In this document: positions 52,396-62,016 of the stretch, piece by piece
How positions within the stretch are numbered: position 1 is the stretch's first letter
How the letters are laid out: each line of letters begins with the position of its first letter
Notes under the pieces: generated by a model
The model's database searches: none
What the model was told of the DNA's origin: nothing
Seen by the model: the letters and a program-made list of their open reading frames with translations, nothing else
Assembly (NCBI RefSeq): GCF_029016485.1
Contig: NZ_CP092106.1
Coordinates: 3,162,001-3,226,000 of the forward strand
Length of the DNA stretch: 64,000 bases
DNA from: Vibrio sp. JC009
GTDB lineage: Bacteria; Pseudomonadota; Gammaproteobacteria; Enterobacterales; Vibrionaceae
Direction: 5' to 3'
Position numbers and translations under genes: made by a program

Positions 52396-53013
52396 ATGAC
52401 TTCCCCAAAAAAGCCGGAGCCATGCACGGGCTGCGGCTTTCGTTATCAATGTATCTGCCCTCTTATCCCCGGCTTAGATCCAGACTGGCACCTGGCTCTG
52501 CTTACCCATCCCAATGAGTTAACCAGAGACACCAATACCGGCAAGCTGCTGGAGAAAATCCTGACTAATTGCCAAATCCATATCTGGGACAGAGTAAATC
52601 CACCAAAAGAGCTATTGCAGCAAATTAGCAGCGGTGAATATCAGCCGATCCTGCTGTTTCCGACGGAAGAGAGTATTCCTTTAGACGAGTACACCGGGAA
52701 ATCCGCTCCCACCAAACCTTATCTGTTTATCATCCTGGACAGCACCTGGCAGGAAGCACAGAAAATGCTGAGAAAAAGCCCCTGGATTCAGGCGCTGCCT
52801 GCTGTGCATTTTTCAGGAGAACTTGAATCCGGATATCAGCTAAGAAGAAATCAAAAAAAAGGAAATTTGTGTACTTTTGAGGTTGGGGTGGAATTAATAA
52901 AGATACTTAACGGTAAGAAAGAGACTGAAAAGTTAACTGAATTTTTTAATCATTATTTATCCGTATTTAGTGCCGATAAAAGCGGACATGAATATACGCT
53001 AAAACAGCAATAA
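52396..53013 (+). CDS. tapT: DTW-domain tRNA-uridine aminocarboxypropyltransferase
   Basis: 205 residues. The DSTWQEAQKML motif is the DTW signature of acp3U-forming enzymes such as TapT (YfiP). The N-terminal CTGC and CIC cysteines make a probable zinc site. It adds the aminocarboxypropyl group to U47 of tRNAs. 13 bp after yigL, and it shares its terminator with the porin. Confidence 0.88.
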   Translation: MTSPKKPEPCTGCGFRYQCICPLIPGLDPDWHLALLTHPNELTRDTNTGKLLEKILTNCQIHIWDRVNPPKELLQQISSGEYQPILLFPTEESIPLDEYTGKSAPTKPYLFIILDSTWQEAQKMLRKSPWIQALPAVHFSGELESGYQLRRNQKKGNLCTFEVGVELIKILNGKKETEKLTEFFNHYLSVFSADKSGHEYTLKQQ

Positions 53014-53044
53014 AAAATGCCCATTTTTAAAATGGGCATTTTTA
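53013..53044. terminator. bidirectional terminator between DTW gene and porin
   Basis: AAATGCCCATTTT/AAAATGGGCATTT perfect inverted repeat with A-rich and T-rich flanks, suitable for both convergent genes. Confidence 0.88.
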
Positions 53045-53071
53045 TTAATAACTATCAAATATCATCAGATA

Positions 53072-54100
53072 TTAGAATGAGTATTTAGCACCGAATTTAA
53101 AGCCTGTTGACTCTTGCTCAACAGTGCCAACTTCAAGCGTACCAGTTTGCGCTACCAGGTAAGCTTTTACACTGTCAGTGAAGTTATAGTCAGCACCGAT
53201 GTAAACCAGCTGAGCATCAACATCAGCGTTGTCCGCTTCACCCGTTACCATCTGGTAAGAACCATATACTGTTACTTTATCAATATCGTACTCGGCAACC
53301 AGTGAGTATGACTGACCGTCGTTTGATAGGTTTTCAATCTTATGCTCTACACCATCATTAATCTCAATAGACTTACCATCTTCGAAAGAAATAAAGGCTG
53401 CACCCAGACGTAACTCACCAAAGTGGATATCACCAGCCAGACCGATAGAGGAAGCGTTGTCACCATCTGCGCTGTAAGCAACTGCCGCAGAGAAGGAGTC
53501 TTCTACTGCATATTCAGCAGACAGAGCGTAGTTTGAATCATAATCTTCTGCTGAATCTGTTTCGTAGTTTGCAGAGAAGTTAAAGTTACCTACAGACTTC
53601 TTATAACGAATACCCTGGCCTTCAACTCCGCCCTGCTTGATTAGGTAAACATTGTCACCTTCACCAGCTTCCGCTTTTTCCAGAACACCAAAAGAGTTAC
53701 CAGTGTCACCAAGAGAGATATTACCAATTGCAGCATGGTCATATTCAAATTTCACATCATCAAACTGCGCGTTTTTCTTATCATCCGAAGTGGAGTCGCC
53801 CATTTTAATAACGAAAGAACCGATAACTTTAGACGCCTCATCAACCTGATGAGTTGCTTTTAGCTCAACTTCCGCATCTGTTTTTACATGGAAGCCATCT
53901 TTTTCGTTTGCTGCCTTTTCATGCTTAACATAACCGTCGTCATCTTTTTCAACTACGTCTTTATCTGTAACATGACCAAATGCTTTCACCCAGCCACTCA
54001 GCTCAACGCTGTTAGAATCTTGGTTATAAATTTCTGCTGCCGATACAGAACCTGCAGCCAGCACCATTGGGATTGCCAGCGCGATAGGTTTCAATTTCAT
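53072..54100 (-). CDS. outer-membrane general porin (OmpU/OmpC-like)
   Basis: 342 residues. A clean 21-residue signal peptide (MKLKPIALAIPMVLAAGSVSA) precedes AEIYN. Alternating beta-strand pattern throughout, ending KYSF with the C-terminal Phe needed for outer-membrane insertion. SLGDTGNSFGVLEKAE resembles the constriction region. High Asp and Glu content. AAAGGG ribosome site before the ATG. Which porin paralogue it is cannot be told from sequence alone. Confidence 0.9.
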   Translation of the reverse strand: MKLKPIALAIPMVLAAGSVSAAEIYNQDSNSVELSGWVKAFGHVTDKDVVEKDDDGYVKHEKAANEKDGFHVKTDAEVELKATHQVDEASKVIGSFVIKMGDSTSDDKKNAQFDDVKFEYDHAAIGNISLGDTGNSFGVLEKAEAGEGDNVYLIKQGGVEGQGIRYKKSVGNFNFSANYETDSAEDYDSNYALSAEYAVEDSFSAAVAYSADGDNASSIGLAGDIHFGELRLGAAFISFEDGKSIEINDGVEHKIENLSNDGQSYSLVAEYDIDKVTVYGSYQMVTGEADNADVDAQLVYIGADYNFTDSVKAYLVAQTGTLEVGTVEQESTGFKFGAKYSF

Positions 54101-54417
54101 ATTAATACCCTTTGTAAAATGCTTAGTTTTATTAAATCCAAATAACTTATATTTTTTATTTAGAACAGCAGACTATTTAATTTAAATATCACTCAAATAT
54201 AGAATGCGACATAAATATCCACTGACTTTGGATACTATTTATTTAACGGACATTGAAAAGGAGTAAACTTTTACAAAATATTAATGCATGATAGATCTCT
54301 AACTTATGGCACTAATATTAGGCATTAATGTAAGAATTTATTTAATAAGAATATGGTACGCAAAAATAAAGCCAGCGTAATGCTAGCTTCAGAATAGTCA
54401 TTTTAATTCACTTGCTA
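54101..54417. other. porin upstream region / hemY downstream region
   Basis: A 317-bp AT-rich gap with no gene. It contains the porin promoter area and long A/T runs, as is common before highly expressed porins. Toward hemY there is only a weak GCTAGC-type stem (about 54371-54386) without a T-run. Confidence 0.5.
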
Positions 54418-55599
54418 TCAGGAGTTCACCAGAGTCAACGCCTGACGGGAAACATCATTGGCGGCCTGAGTCAGATCCTGCTTTTCAAGTGCTTTGGCAA
54501 GATAAGCGTAATCGGAAACATCCGCTCTGACAGAGAGTGCCTTTTCCAGATACTGCTGAGCTTCCGCCCACTTCTCTTCCCTTAGCTTAATCTGAGCAAT
54601 GGCACTGTATGCGGTGGCGTTCTGTCCGTCGCTCTTAACGATTTTCTCAAGCAGTACCACCACAGGGTGCATATCCGGCAGATTAAGCTCAGGAAGCACT
54701 TCCACCAGCTCGTTGTCTTTATTTTTCTTCATGGTATCGCGAAGAATAATAAAGGCCTCAGAATCGGCTTTTCTTGTCATCAGCTGCTTAGCAAGACAAA
54801 CCACCAACTGGGTTTTCTGCTTCTCTTTACGGGAAAGGGCAGAATTCCAGTGCGATAGCAGACCTTCGCTGCCTTCCTGCTGAGCAAGGTCCTCCATCAG
54901 GCCGCATTGCCCCTTAAGGAACAGCTCTTCTCTCTCTTTATGACCGACAAGGTTTGCCTTCTCCAGCTTATGCAGCATATCCAGCAGAGGCTTCCACTGA
55001 CCCAGCTTCACATAGCAGCTTTTCAGCAGGTTAAGGATCACCGGATTGGTCGGGTGAGTGGCCTTCAGCTCAGTAAGAACATCCAAAGCCAGATCATAAC
55101 GTTCACTCCGGGCAAACTGTCGCGCTTTAGTTAGCTGTACAGCCAGACCAGAGCTTCCCTGCTTATCAGCAAGCTCCAGATATCTTTCACGCTTCTCTTC
55201 ATTACCCATCTCCTGAGCAGCCTCAGAAGCAATCAGGTAACACAGCAGCGGCATATCATGGTGATTGGCCCAGCGGGTAACATTCTTCTCAGCACCCTTC
55301 CAGTCACCTTCCATCAGCTTCACAATACCTTCGTTGGTATGAAGCCGCGCCTTGCGCATCTTTCTGGCACTAAACCAGTTCAGGGTAAAGCTTGTGGCGT
55401 AAAGTGTTTTCTTAATCAGGTATTCCAGGCCAAAAAGCACCGCCAGCAAAGCAACGATAAACACCACCATAGTGGTTACGCTCATCTCTATGGTCTTATC
55501 CGCTATGGAAATAAGCACATACCCCTGCTGACCGGAGTACTGAGTCCCCAGGAACAGACCTAAGCCGAGAACGGCAAAGAGGAAAATAGCTCGAATCAT
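54418..55599 (-). CDS. hemY: HemY inner-membrane TPR protein
   Basis: 393 residues. Two N-terminal membrane helices (IRAIFLFAVLGLGLFLG and TTMVVFIVALLAVLFGLEYLI) followed by TPR-like helical repeats. Part of hemCDXY. The name is historical; it is not protoporphyrinogen oxidase. It overlaps the hemX stop by 4 bp. Confidence 0.92.
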   Translation of the reverse strand: MIRAIFLFAVLGLGLFLGTQYSGQQGYVLISIADKTIEMSVTTMVVFIVALLAVLFGLEYLIKKTLYATSFTLNWFSARKMRKARLHTNEGIVKLMEGDWKGAEKNVTRWANHHDMPLLCYLIASEAAQEMGNEEKRERYLELADKQGSSGLAVQLTKARQFARSERYDLALDVLTELKATHPTNPVILNLLKSCYVKLGQWKPLLDMLHKLEKANLVGHKEREELFLKGQCGLMEDLAQQEGSEGLLSHWNSALSRKEKQKTQLVVCLAKQLMTRKADSEAFIILRDTMKKNKDNELVEVLPELNLPDMHPVVVLLEKIVKSDGQNATAYSAIAQIKLREEKWAEAQQYLEKALSVRADVSDYAYLAKALEKQDLTQAANDVSRQALTLVNS

Positions 55600-56810
55600 T
55601 CTTTCTCCTCCATGGTCATACTTGTCACTTCACGGCGCAGCCTTTCGTTAATCACATCTGACAACGCTTTTTGTGAAACCAGTTTAACCGGGTAGTTAAC
55701 CTGAATGTCCTTGCCACCAAGATCCTGCAGTGCTCTGCTGAACTGCGCGACTGAAGGGTCATCCAGCTTAAAGAACTGCTTAGCCCACTCATTAGCGACT
55801 TTAAGTGACGTTTTATATACCTCGCCATTTTCGTTATAAACCGCCCTTACCGCATTTTCGATCTTACCTTTGATATTCTCTTTCAGGTAATAGTGCTGCT
55901 TAGGCGACAGAAGCGGAATTACGTTACCGTCACGGGTGCGGAAGGTAATAAACTCCTCGGAGAAATCCTTCAGAGAGGTCATCAGGTTTTCCTGCCAGTC
56001 ATTGATATCTTCAGAGATAACTGCTTCTTCAGCCACCGGAGCATCAGGAAGAATCGCATTTGCCAGTGGCAGTCGGTCCACCAGCTCCTGAAGCTCTGTC
56101 AGACGAATTGCCAGACCATCTTTATCAATCAATGGCACAGCTTTCAGTGCAACAATATCCTTGGTCATCTCTTTGCGCAGAGGAACCAGGCTAGGATCAT
56201 TGAGTGCAGAAATTCGCTGATCAGCGCTTTCCATCAACAGAGTGGCACTTTCCACATCCTTTTCCAGGAAGAGCTTGCGGCCAGCCAGTTTAACCAGGTA
56301 GTCAGCTTCCGCCAGTAGCCAGTCATTTGGGCGACGGCCTTTGATATCGGCGATAGCAAGCTGAATGCTCTTAATGCTTTCATGCTGCTGACCAAACTGC
56401 GTTTCTGTTTTGTTATCCAGATTCTGCAGTTGCTTGCTTACCGTGTTTTTGGTTTCAGCCATTTTCTGATTCAGCTGAGAATTGAGCTGATTGACCTGAG
56501 CGCTAAGTGCTTCAACCTGAGCCTGATACTGAAGCGCCTGCTGGTTTGAGAGATAAGCCGCACCACCACCAACAAAAAGAGACAGCACTATTGCCAGCGT
56601 CGCCAGCTTAACGCCACGCTTACCTTGCTTCTCTTCAAATTTGATTTCAGGAGTGGATGCCGGCTCTGGCTGGCTGACAGAATCAGCAGAGTCAGTTGCA
56701 GAATCAGCAGAAGTCGATGAAGTTACTTGCTCTTCCTGTTGCGAAGTCTCTTCAGGCTGAACGTCATTTTTGTTTTCTGATTCAATATTCTCGTTATTTT
56801 TACTTGTCAT
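55596..56810 (-). CDS. hemX: HemX membrane protein
   Basis: 404 residues. A cytoplasmic Glu/Ser/Gln-rich N-terminus (about 1-65), one membrane helix (GVKLATLAIVLSLFVGGGAAYLS), then a coiled coil (about 90-150) and a helical domain. Called HemX (uroporphyrinogen methyltransferase-like by old annotation, but without a methyltransferase domain). Overlaps hemD by 11 bp and hemY by 4 bp. Confidence 0.9.
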   Translation of the reverse strand: MTSKNNENIESENKNDVQPEETSQQEEQVTSSTSADSATDSADSVSQPEPASTPEIKFEEKQGKRGVKLATLAIVLSLFVGGGAAYLSNQQALQYQAQVEALSAQVNQLNSQLNQKMAETKNTVSKQLQNLDNKTETQFGQQHESIKSIQLAIADIKGRRPNDWLLAEADYLVKLAGRKLFLEKDVESATLLMESADQRISALNDPSLVPLRKEMTKDIVALKAVPLIDKDGLAIRLTELQELVDRLPLANAILPDAPVAEEAVISEDINDWQENLMTSLKDFSEEFITFRTRDGNVIPLLSPKQHYYLKENIKGKIENAVRAVYNENGEVYKTSLKVANEWAKQFFKLDDPSVAQFSRALQDLGGKDIQVNYPVKLVSQKALSDVINERLRREVTSMTMEEKE

Positions 56811-57561
56811 CTGTATGTCCTATCTTCAATAACGATTGTATCGTTGCTAATAGATCGGGGTTGGAGGCACTCCCCGTCGCTTTCACATTACAAAAGCCTA
56901 GATCGGATGCCATAGCTGCGATTCGTGCGCTTGGCACCATTAAAAGTTGAGCAAAAAGCCAGTGATGTCTGGTTGCCGGTATTGAGTTTGTCAGAATCGA
57001 GAGTTGTTCCGCACTGGTAACAACAATATGGTCTACCCCTCTTCGCTTCCATTCCTCTGCTTTAGAGTGTCCATCAAAAGTCACCGCCTGACGTTGGTAT
57101 ACTTCACAATAATGAACAGTCGCACCCTTTGCAGACAGCTGAGAACGGATTAGCTCTCTGCCACCGTTCCCTCTTAATATCAGCACACTCTTACCGGCTA
57201 CATTCTGCAGTTGCGGTAATTCCAGCAAGTTTTCACTATCACTGACTATTGGGTAGTGTACTGTTTGTTGCACACACTTGCTGAGTTTGTCGGCCGTTTT
57301 TTGACCAACGGCAAGATATATCGGCTTATCCGGCCAACTATGAGACTGGCTTTTCAAAGCAGTGTCAGCCCACTCAACCGAAGGCTTGCTCACTGCTATT
57401 ACAATATCAGCAGCATTTATCCGGTCAAATAGTTCATCAATAGATATTCCGGCACGAAATACAATCAGAGGGTGGGAAATCGCACTGATGCCAGCTTCCT
57501 TTAGCTGGCAGCATAGCGCTTCACCATCAGGGTCAGGGCGTGTCACCAGTACCGTACTCAT
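56800..57561 (-). CDS. hemD: uroporphyrinogen-III synthase
   Basis: 253 residues. Two-lobe HemD fold. Segments VLVTRPDPDGEALCCQL at the start, VHYCEVYQRQAV in the middle and VVTSAEQLSIL; overall conservation is low, as usual in HemD. Between hemC (36 bp) and hemX (overlap 11 bp). Confidence 0.92.
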   Translation of the reverse strand: MSTVLVTRPDPDGEALCCQLKEAGISAISHPLIVFRAGISIDELFDRINAADIVIAVSKPSVEWADTALKSQSHSWPDKPIYLAVGQKTADKLSKCVQQTVHYPIVSDSENLLELPQLQNVAGKSVLILRGNGGRELIRSQLSAKGATVHYCEVYQRQAVTFDGHSKAEEWKRRGVDHIVVTSAEQLSILTNSIPATRHHWLFAQLLMVPSARIAAMASDLGFCNVKATGSASNPDLLATIQSLLKIGHTDDK

Positions 57562-57597
57562 TCGCCCCGCCTTTATTTCATCGTTGTCAGAATCAAC

Positions 57598-58545
57598 TTA
57601 GTCGTGTTCACAGTAGAGCTTTTCAAGGATCTCTTTAGCACCCTGGTCCAGCAACTGCTTTGCCAGTTCTACGCCCAGAGCTTCTGCATCGGTTCTGTTA
57701 CCACGGATTTCACCACGGATAATCTCAGAGCCATCCGGTTCACCCACCAGCGCGCGTAGCCAGATTTGGTCGCCATCCAGTAAAGCGTAACTGCCAATCG
57801 GCACCTGACACCCGCCCTCAAGGGTCAGGTTCATTGCACGTTCACAGCGGACTCTGTCTGCAGTATCAGCATCGTTAAGCGGTTCAAGCAGCTTCTTCAG
57901 CCTTTCATCATTCAGGCGGCACTCAATGCCTACTGCACCCTGACCTACTGCCGGAAGAGACTGCTCAGGCTCAATAAAGCTTCTGATTCGTTCTTCAAGC
58001 TCCAGGCGTTTCAGACCTGCCGCTGCCAGAATAATTGCGTCATAGTCACCCGCATCCAGCTTGCCAAGGCGAGTACCCACGTTGCCACGCAGCTCTTTGA
58101 TAACCAGATCAGGACGCGCTTCTTTTAACTGACACTGACGGCGCAGGCTGCATGTGCCCACCACCGCCCCTTGAGGCAGTTCATCCAGATTGTTATAAGT
58201 ATTAGAGACAAAAGCATCTCTCGGGTCTTCCCTTTCACAAATAGTGACAAGGCCCAGGCCTTCAGGGAAATCGACAGGGACATCCTTCATTGAATGCACG
58301 GCAAGGTCCGCCCTGCCTTCCAGCATGGCAACTTCAAGCTCTTTTACAAACAGGCCTTTACCGCCCACCTTGGCTAAAGGAGTATCAAGAATCACATCTC
58401 CCTTAGTCACCATAGTAACCAGTTCTACTTCCAGACCAGGATGAGCTGCCTGCAAAGCATCTCTCACATAATAAGCCTGCCATAAGGCAAGAGGACTTTT
58501 TCTTGTCGCTATTCTGATTGGTTGATTTGTAATTGTTTCGGACAT
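57598..58545 (-). CDS. hemC: porphobilinogen deaminase
   Basis: 315 residues from ATG 58545 ([23 protein letters not shown]); an extension to 58584 is in frame but unlikely. The dipyrromethane cofactor Cys is in [25 protein letters not shown] and [14 protein letters not shown] are family-specific. Divergent from cyaA, as in other Gammaproteobacteria. Confidence 0.95.
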   Translation of the reverse strand: MSETITNQPIRIATRKSPLALWQAYYVRDALQAAHPGLEVELVTMVTKGDVILDTPLAKVGGKGLFVKELEVAMLEGRADLAVHSMKDVPVDFPEGLGLVTICEREDPRDAFVSNTYNNLDELPQGAVVGTCSLRRQCQLKEARPDLVIKELRGNVGTRLGKLDAGDYDAIILAAAGLKRLELEERIRSFIEPEQSLPAVGQGAVGIECRLNDERLKKLLEPLNDADTADRVRCERAMNLTLEGGCQVPIGSYALLDGDQIWLRALVGEPDGSEIIRGEIRGNRTDAEALGVELAKQLLDQGAKEILEKLYCEHD

Positions 58546-58908
58546 GCTTTTTTCTTTTCCAGAATCTGATTTATGTAAAGACAATTGTGCAATCCTAACA
58601 CTCTATTCCCTTCGGATTCACCTATAGATCTTAGGACTGATATAAAGCACTACTATTTGCTGCTATAAGTAAAAATAATGTGATGGAAATCCCAATTGTG
58701 GTTTACACTATTATTAGTGATCCCTAAAAAAGTAGAGACTGTTTTCACGCCAGTAAGGTTAATGTTTCATTTTGTTGAAATTTTCGCCCTGGTTCGCATT
58801 TTCTTTACAAATTGGGCGAAAAGTGTTAGTTTGATCACGTTTTGTTGGCCATAAAGTCTAAAAATAAAACAAAACCTGAACGAGAACTTATCAATCAAGG
58901 AATACCTC
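58546..58908. other. hemC-cyaA intergenic region
   Basis: 363 bp without a gene, holding divergent promoters for hemC and cyaA. A candidate CRP site (58679-58694) is listed separately. Poly-A/T stretches lie near the cyaA start. No clear small RNA is seen. Confidence 0.5.
58679..58694. promoter_or_regulatory. candidate CRP site upstream of cyaA
   Basis: TGTGATGGAAATCCCA fits TGTGA-N6-TCACA at nine of ten core positions. In E. coli cyaA is repressed by CRP-cAMP, so a site here would be sensible. It is about 215 bp before the start codon; weak evidence. Confidence 0.35.
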
Positions 58909-61440
58909 TTGCAGGCTTATACCAAGACCATCATTAGCAGGTTAGACAAACTCAACCAGCAACGTGTTGAGCGCGCGCTAGCACTTATGAATGTGCAAAG
59001 CCAGCAGGTATTCAATTTCATTCCTGTTCTGTTCCATTACAACGATCCGCAATTCCCGGCTTATTACGATAAAGAAGTGCCTTATGGTATCTATGGCTTT
59101 GAACCAGATGTCGTACAGCAGCAGTTTATCGATCAAATCTGCATTACCAGGCAGGATGAACTACAAAGCGCCGACAAGCCCGGAATACTTGCCCTGTACA
59201 CCATGGGCAGTACCTCTTCTATTGGTCAGAGTACATCAAGCGATCTCGATATCTGGGTTTGTGTCTCTCCATCAATGAGCAGTGAAGCCCGTTCGCACCT
59301 GAGCAATAAATGCCTGATGATTACAGAGTGGGCAAAAAGCTTTGGTGTTGAAGCTAATTTCTTCTTAATGGACGAAGAGCGCTTCCGCAGCAACCAGTCT
59401 GAAGAGCTGAGCGGTGAGAACTGTGGCTCCTCTCAGCATCTGCTGCTGCTTGATGAATTCTACCGTTCCGCTGTCCGCCTGGCCGGTCAAAGACTGCTTT
59501 GGCAAATCGTACCGCCGGAAATGGAAGACTGCTATCAGGAATACCTTGCTCAGCTTTGCCAGTCTGGCAGCATTGATTGCAGCGAATGGATCGACTTCGG
59601 TGAATTAAACCGGATTCCGGCTGAAGAGTACTTCGGCTCAAACCTATGGCAACTTTATAAAAGCATAGATTCACCGTATAAATCTGTACTTAAGGCTATC
59701 CTGCTGGAAGCCTACTCCTGGGAATACCCGCACACCCAGCTTCTGAGTATCGACTACAAACGTCGTTTTTTTGCGCACGACCCTGACCTGTACAGCATGG
59801 ATGCCTACTATCTTATGCTGGAAAAGGTGACCCGCTACTTAGAGCGAATCAGAGATACCAAACGACTGGACCTTGTCCGTCGCTGCTTCTACCTGAAGAC
59901 ACACGAAAAACTTTCCCGAGAACCGGGCATTGGCTCTGTTGAGTGGCGCAGAGAAGCTCTGACTGAAATGACCCAGGCGTGGGGCTGGGATGAAACCGTT
60001 ATCAGAGAGCTTGATGACCGCCGTAACTGGAAAGTAAAACAGGTAAAAGTAGTTCACCACGGCCTGCTGGATGCTTTGATGCAGAGCTACCGCAATCTTA
60101 TCCAGTTTGCACGACGCAACGACATTACTTCTTCCATCAGCCCGCAGGATATCAGCATCCTGGCGCGTAAACTGTACGCCGCATTCGAAGTATTACCGGG
60201 CAAGGTAACTCTGCTGAACCCACAAATTTCACCGGACTTACACGAGTCTGACCTGAGCTTTATTCAGGTGCGTGAAGGCAGAACCAATCCGGCAGGCTGG
60301 TATCTGTATAAGCAGCCGCTTATTGCCAGTGAAATCATTGGTCAGCCGTATCTGGAACACAACGTTTACCTGAGTAAGCTTGTTGCCTGGTCCTTCTTTA
60401 ACGGCCTGATTACCGAATCCACAAGACTGCATTCCGTGGTTCGCAATGCCGATCTGGATATCGACAAGTTCTACCAGATGGTAAGCGACCTGCGTAATAC
60501 CTTCTCACTGCGTAAACGCCGCCCGACTATGCAGGCTCTGGGCAGCCCGTGTGAGATCAGCCAGCTGGCCATGTTTATCAACTTTGAAAAAGATCCAACG
60601 GTGACGCTTACCCCTAAGGCTCTTAAAGCAGATTTGCAGAACGTAGATATTTTCAGCTTTGGTGAAAACAGCAAAAGCTTAGTCGGCAGTGTAGACCTTG
60701 TTTACAGAAATTCCTGGCATGAAGTGCGTACCCTGCATTTCACAGGTGAAACCGCCATGCTTGATGCGCTGAAAACCGTGCTTGGTAAGATGCATCAGGA
60801 TGCACTGCCACCTGAGTCGGTGGACGTATTCTGTTACAGCAAGAACCTGCGCGGCATTATGCGCAACAGTGTTTATCAGCTGCTGGCTGAATGTATCGAC
60901 CTGAGACTGAAACCTGTCGAGCCACAGAAGCGCAGAAGATTTAAAGCCATCAAAGTCGGCAAAGAGATGTTTGGCCTCTTCTTCGAACGTCGCGGTGTAT
61001 CGGTTCAGAAACTGGAAAACTCCGTCGACTTCTATAAGAGCATTTCCACCAACAAACTTCAGGGCTCTCCGCTTTCCATGCTGGACAAGGAGCAGGATTA
61101 CCACATGCCTGAAGTGGTGGATAACTTCGCCAGCGAAGGTCTGGTTCAGTTCTTCTTCGAAGATACAGAGATCGGCTTTAATATTTATGTATTGGATGAA
61201 GTAAACGAAGTAGAGGTTTATCACCAGTTCAACGGTGATAAAGACGAAATGATCAGCAGCGTAAACAACTTCTACACGTCGAACACAGATGATGATGAAG
61301 AAGAAGGAAGTAACCTGATTAACTTTAACCTGCCGCAGTTCTATCAGATAGTGAACAATGATGACGGCAGTGAACAGGTTGTCCCGTACAGAAATGACGG
61401 CGCCCACCCGGTAAAGTCATCACAGGTGGTTAATGCTTAA
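58909..61440 (+). CDS. cyaA: class I adenylate cyclase
   Basis: 843 residues. Makes cAMP for CRP. The N-terminal catalytic part includes the GSTSSIGQSTSSDLDIW motif (about residues 99-115). The start is TTG at 58909; E. coli cyaA also uses a UUG start, which is thought to limit its translation. An AAGG ribosome site is 8 bases upstream. The C-terminal regulatory part has an acidic region (SNTDDDEEEGSN). Confidence 0.96.
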   Translation: MQAYTKTIISRLDKLNQQRVERALALMNVQSQQVFNFIPVLFHYNDPQFPAYYDKEVPYGIYGFEPDVVQQQFIDQICITRQDELQSADKPGILALYTMGSTSSIGQSTSSDLDIWVCVSPSMSSEARSHLSNKCLMITEWAKSFGVEANFFLMDEERFRSNQSEELSGENCGSSQHLLLLDEFYRSAVRLAGQRLLWQIVPPEMEDCYQEYLAQLCQSGSIDCSEWIDFGELNRIPAEEYFGSNLWQLYKSIDSPYKSVLKAILLEAYSWEYPHTQLLSIDYKRRFFAHDPDLYSMDAYYLMLEKVTRYLERIRDTKRLDLVRRCFYLKTHEKLSREPGIGSVEWRREALTEMTQAWGWDETVIRELDDRRNWKVKQVKVVHHGLLDALMQSYRNLIQFARRNDITSSISPQDISILARKLYAAFEVLPGKVTLLNPQISPDLHESDLSFIQVREGRTNPAGWYLYKQPLIASEIIGQPYLEHNVYLSKLVAWSFFNGLITESTRLHSVVRNADLDIDKFYQMVSDLRNTFSLRKRRPTMQALGSPCEISQLAMFINFEKDPTVTLTPKALKADLQNVDIFSFGENSKSLVGSVDLVYRNSWHEVRTLHFTGETAMLDALKTVLGKMHQDALPPESVDVFCYSKNLRGIMRNSVYQLLAECIDLRLKPVEPQKRRRFKAIKVGKEMFGLFFERRGVSVQKLENSVDFYKSISTNKLQGSPLSMLDKEQDYHMPEVVDNFASEGLVQFFFEDTEIGFNIYVLDEVNEVEVYHQFNGDKDEMISSVNNFYTSNTDDDEEEGSNLINFNLPQFYQIVNNDDGSEQVVPYRNDGAHPVKSSQVVNA

Positions 61441-61458
61441 GGAGTCTGGCTCCTTAAG
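61436..61458. terminator. palindromic hairpin at cyaA/cyaY convergence
   Basis: CTTAAGGAG-TCTGG-CTCCTTAAG, a perfect 9-bp stem that includes the cyaA stop codon. No T-run on either strand, so termination is uncertain. Confidence 0.45.
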
Positions 61459-61470
61459 CAGGGAAACTTC

Positions 61471-61785
61471 TTAGCTCCACTCAATCTCTTCAGCGGAATA
61501 TTTTTCACATTCCTCTTTTACCATTGCAAAAAACTCAATTCCGGTTTTCGAGCAAATCCACTGCTCACCATTGAAAGAAAAATGGAATCCGCCCGATTTA
61601 GAAGCAAGCCAGATCTCCTGCATTGGCTCCTGCTTATTGATAACTATCTGACTTCTATCATCAAATTCCAGCGTCAGTACATTACCGACCGTTTCATAAT
61701 CAATATCGGCTCCGGACTCATCAATCGCTTCTTCAATTCTGTTGAACTCTTCATCAGCTAATTCATGGTATTCAGTTGCATTCAT
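61471..61785 (-). CDS. cyaY: iron-sulphur assembly protein CyaY (frataxin)
   Basis: 104 residues. Acidic N-terminal helix (YHELADEEFNRIEEAIDESGADIDYE) that binds iron in frataxins, then the beta sheet with KQEPMQEIWLASKSGGFHF. Convergent with cyaA, divergent from lptM; the order is conserved in enterics. Confidence 0.95.
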   Translation of the reverse strand: MNATEYHELADEEFNRIEEAIDESGADIDYETVGNVLTLEFDDRSQIVINKQEPMQEIWLASKSGGFHFSFNGEQWICSKTGIEFFAMVKEECEKYSAEEIEWS

Positions 61786-61861
61786 CCTGCTCTATCCTAT
61801 TGCTTTTCTTATCTGTAGTGCGATTATAGGGGGCATTGAATTAATAATCACGATATGTACT

Positions 61862-61984
61862 ATGAAAAAAATTCTTGCAGCACTATGCCTGACATCCATT
61901 CTGGGCCTGGCCGGATGCGGAAACACAGGTCCTTTATATATGCCCGAAGATGCGCCACAGAAAGAGCAGACGCAATCTCAATAG
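61862..61984 (+). CDS. lptM: LPS-assembly lipoprotein LptM (YifL)
   Basis: 40-residue lipoprotein from ATG 61862. Signal peptide MKKILAALCLTSILGLAG with lipobox LAGC (Cys19) and the conserved GNTGPLYMPED after it. In E. coli LptM helps LptD disulphide maturation. A longer in-frame reading to 61742 overlaps cyaY and is rejected. 32 bp before lysA, likely one operon lptM-lysA-dapF. Confidence 0.93.
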   Translation: MKKILAALCLTSILGLAGCGNTGPLYMPEDAPQKEQTQSQ

Positions 61985-62016
61985 AACAATATCGCTAATT
62001 GGTAGGAAACACGACT

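Noticed and set aside
61996..62005. AATTGGTAGG near lysA as a MITE end
   Set aside because: Only a partial match to ATTGGTA with no inverted partner or longer end sequence.
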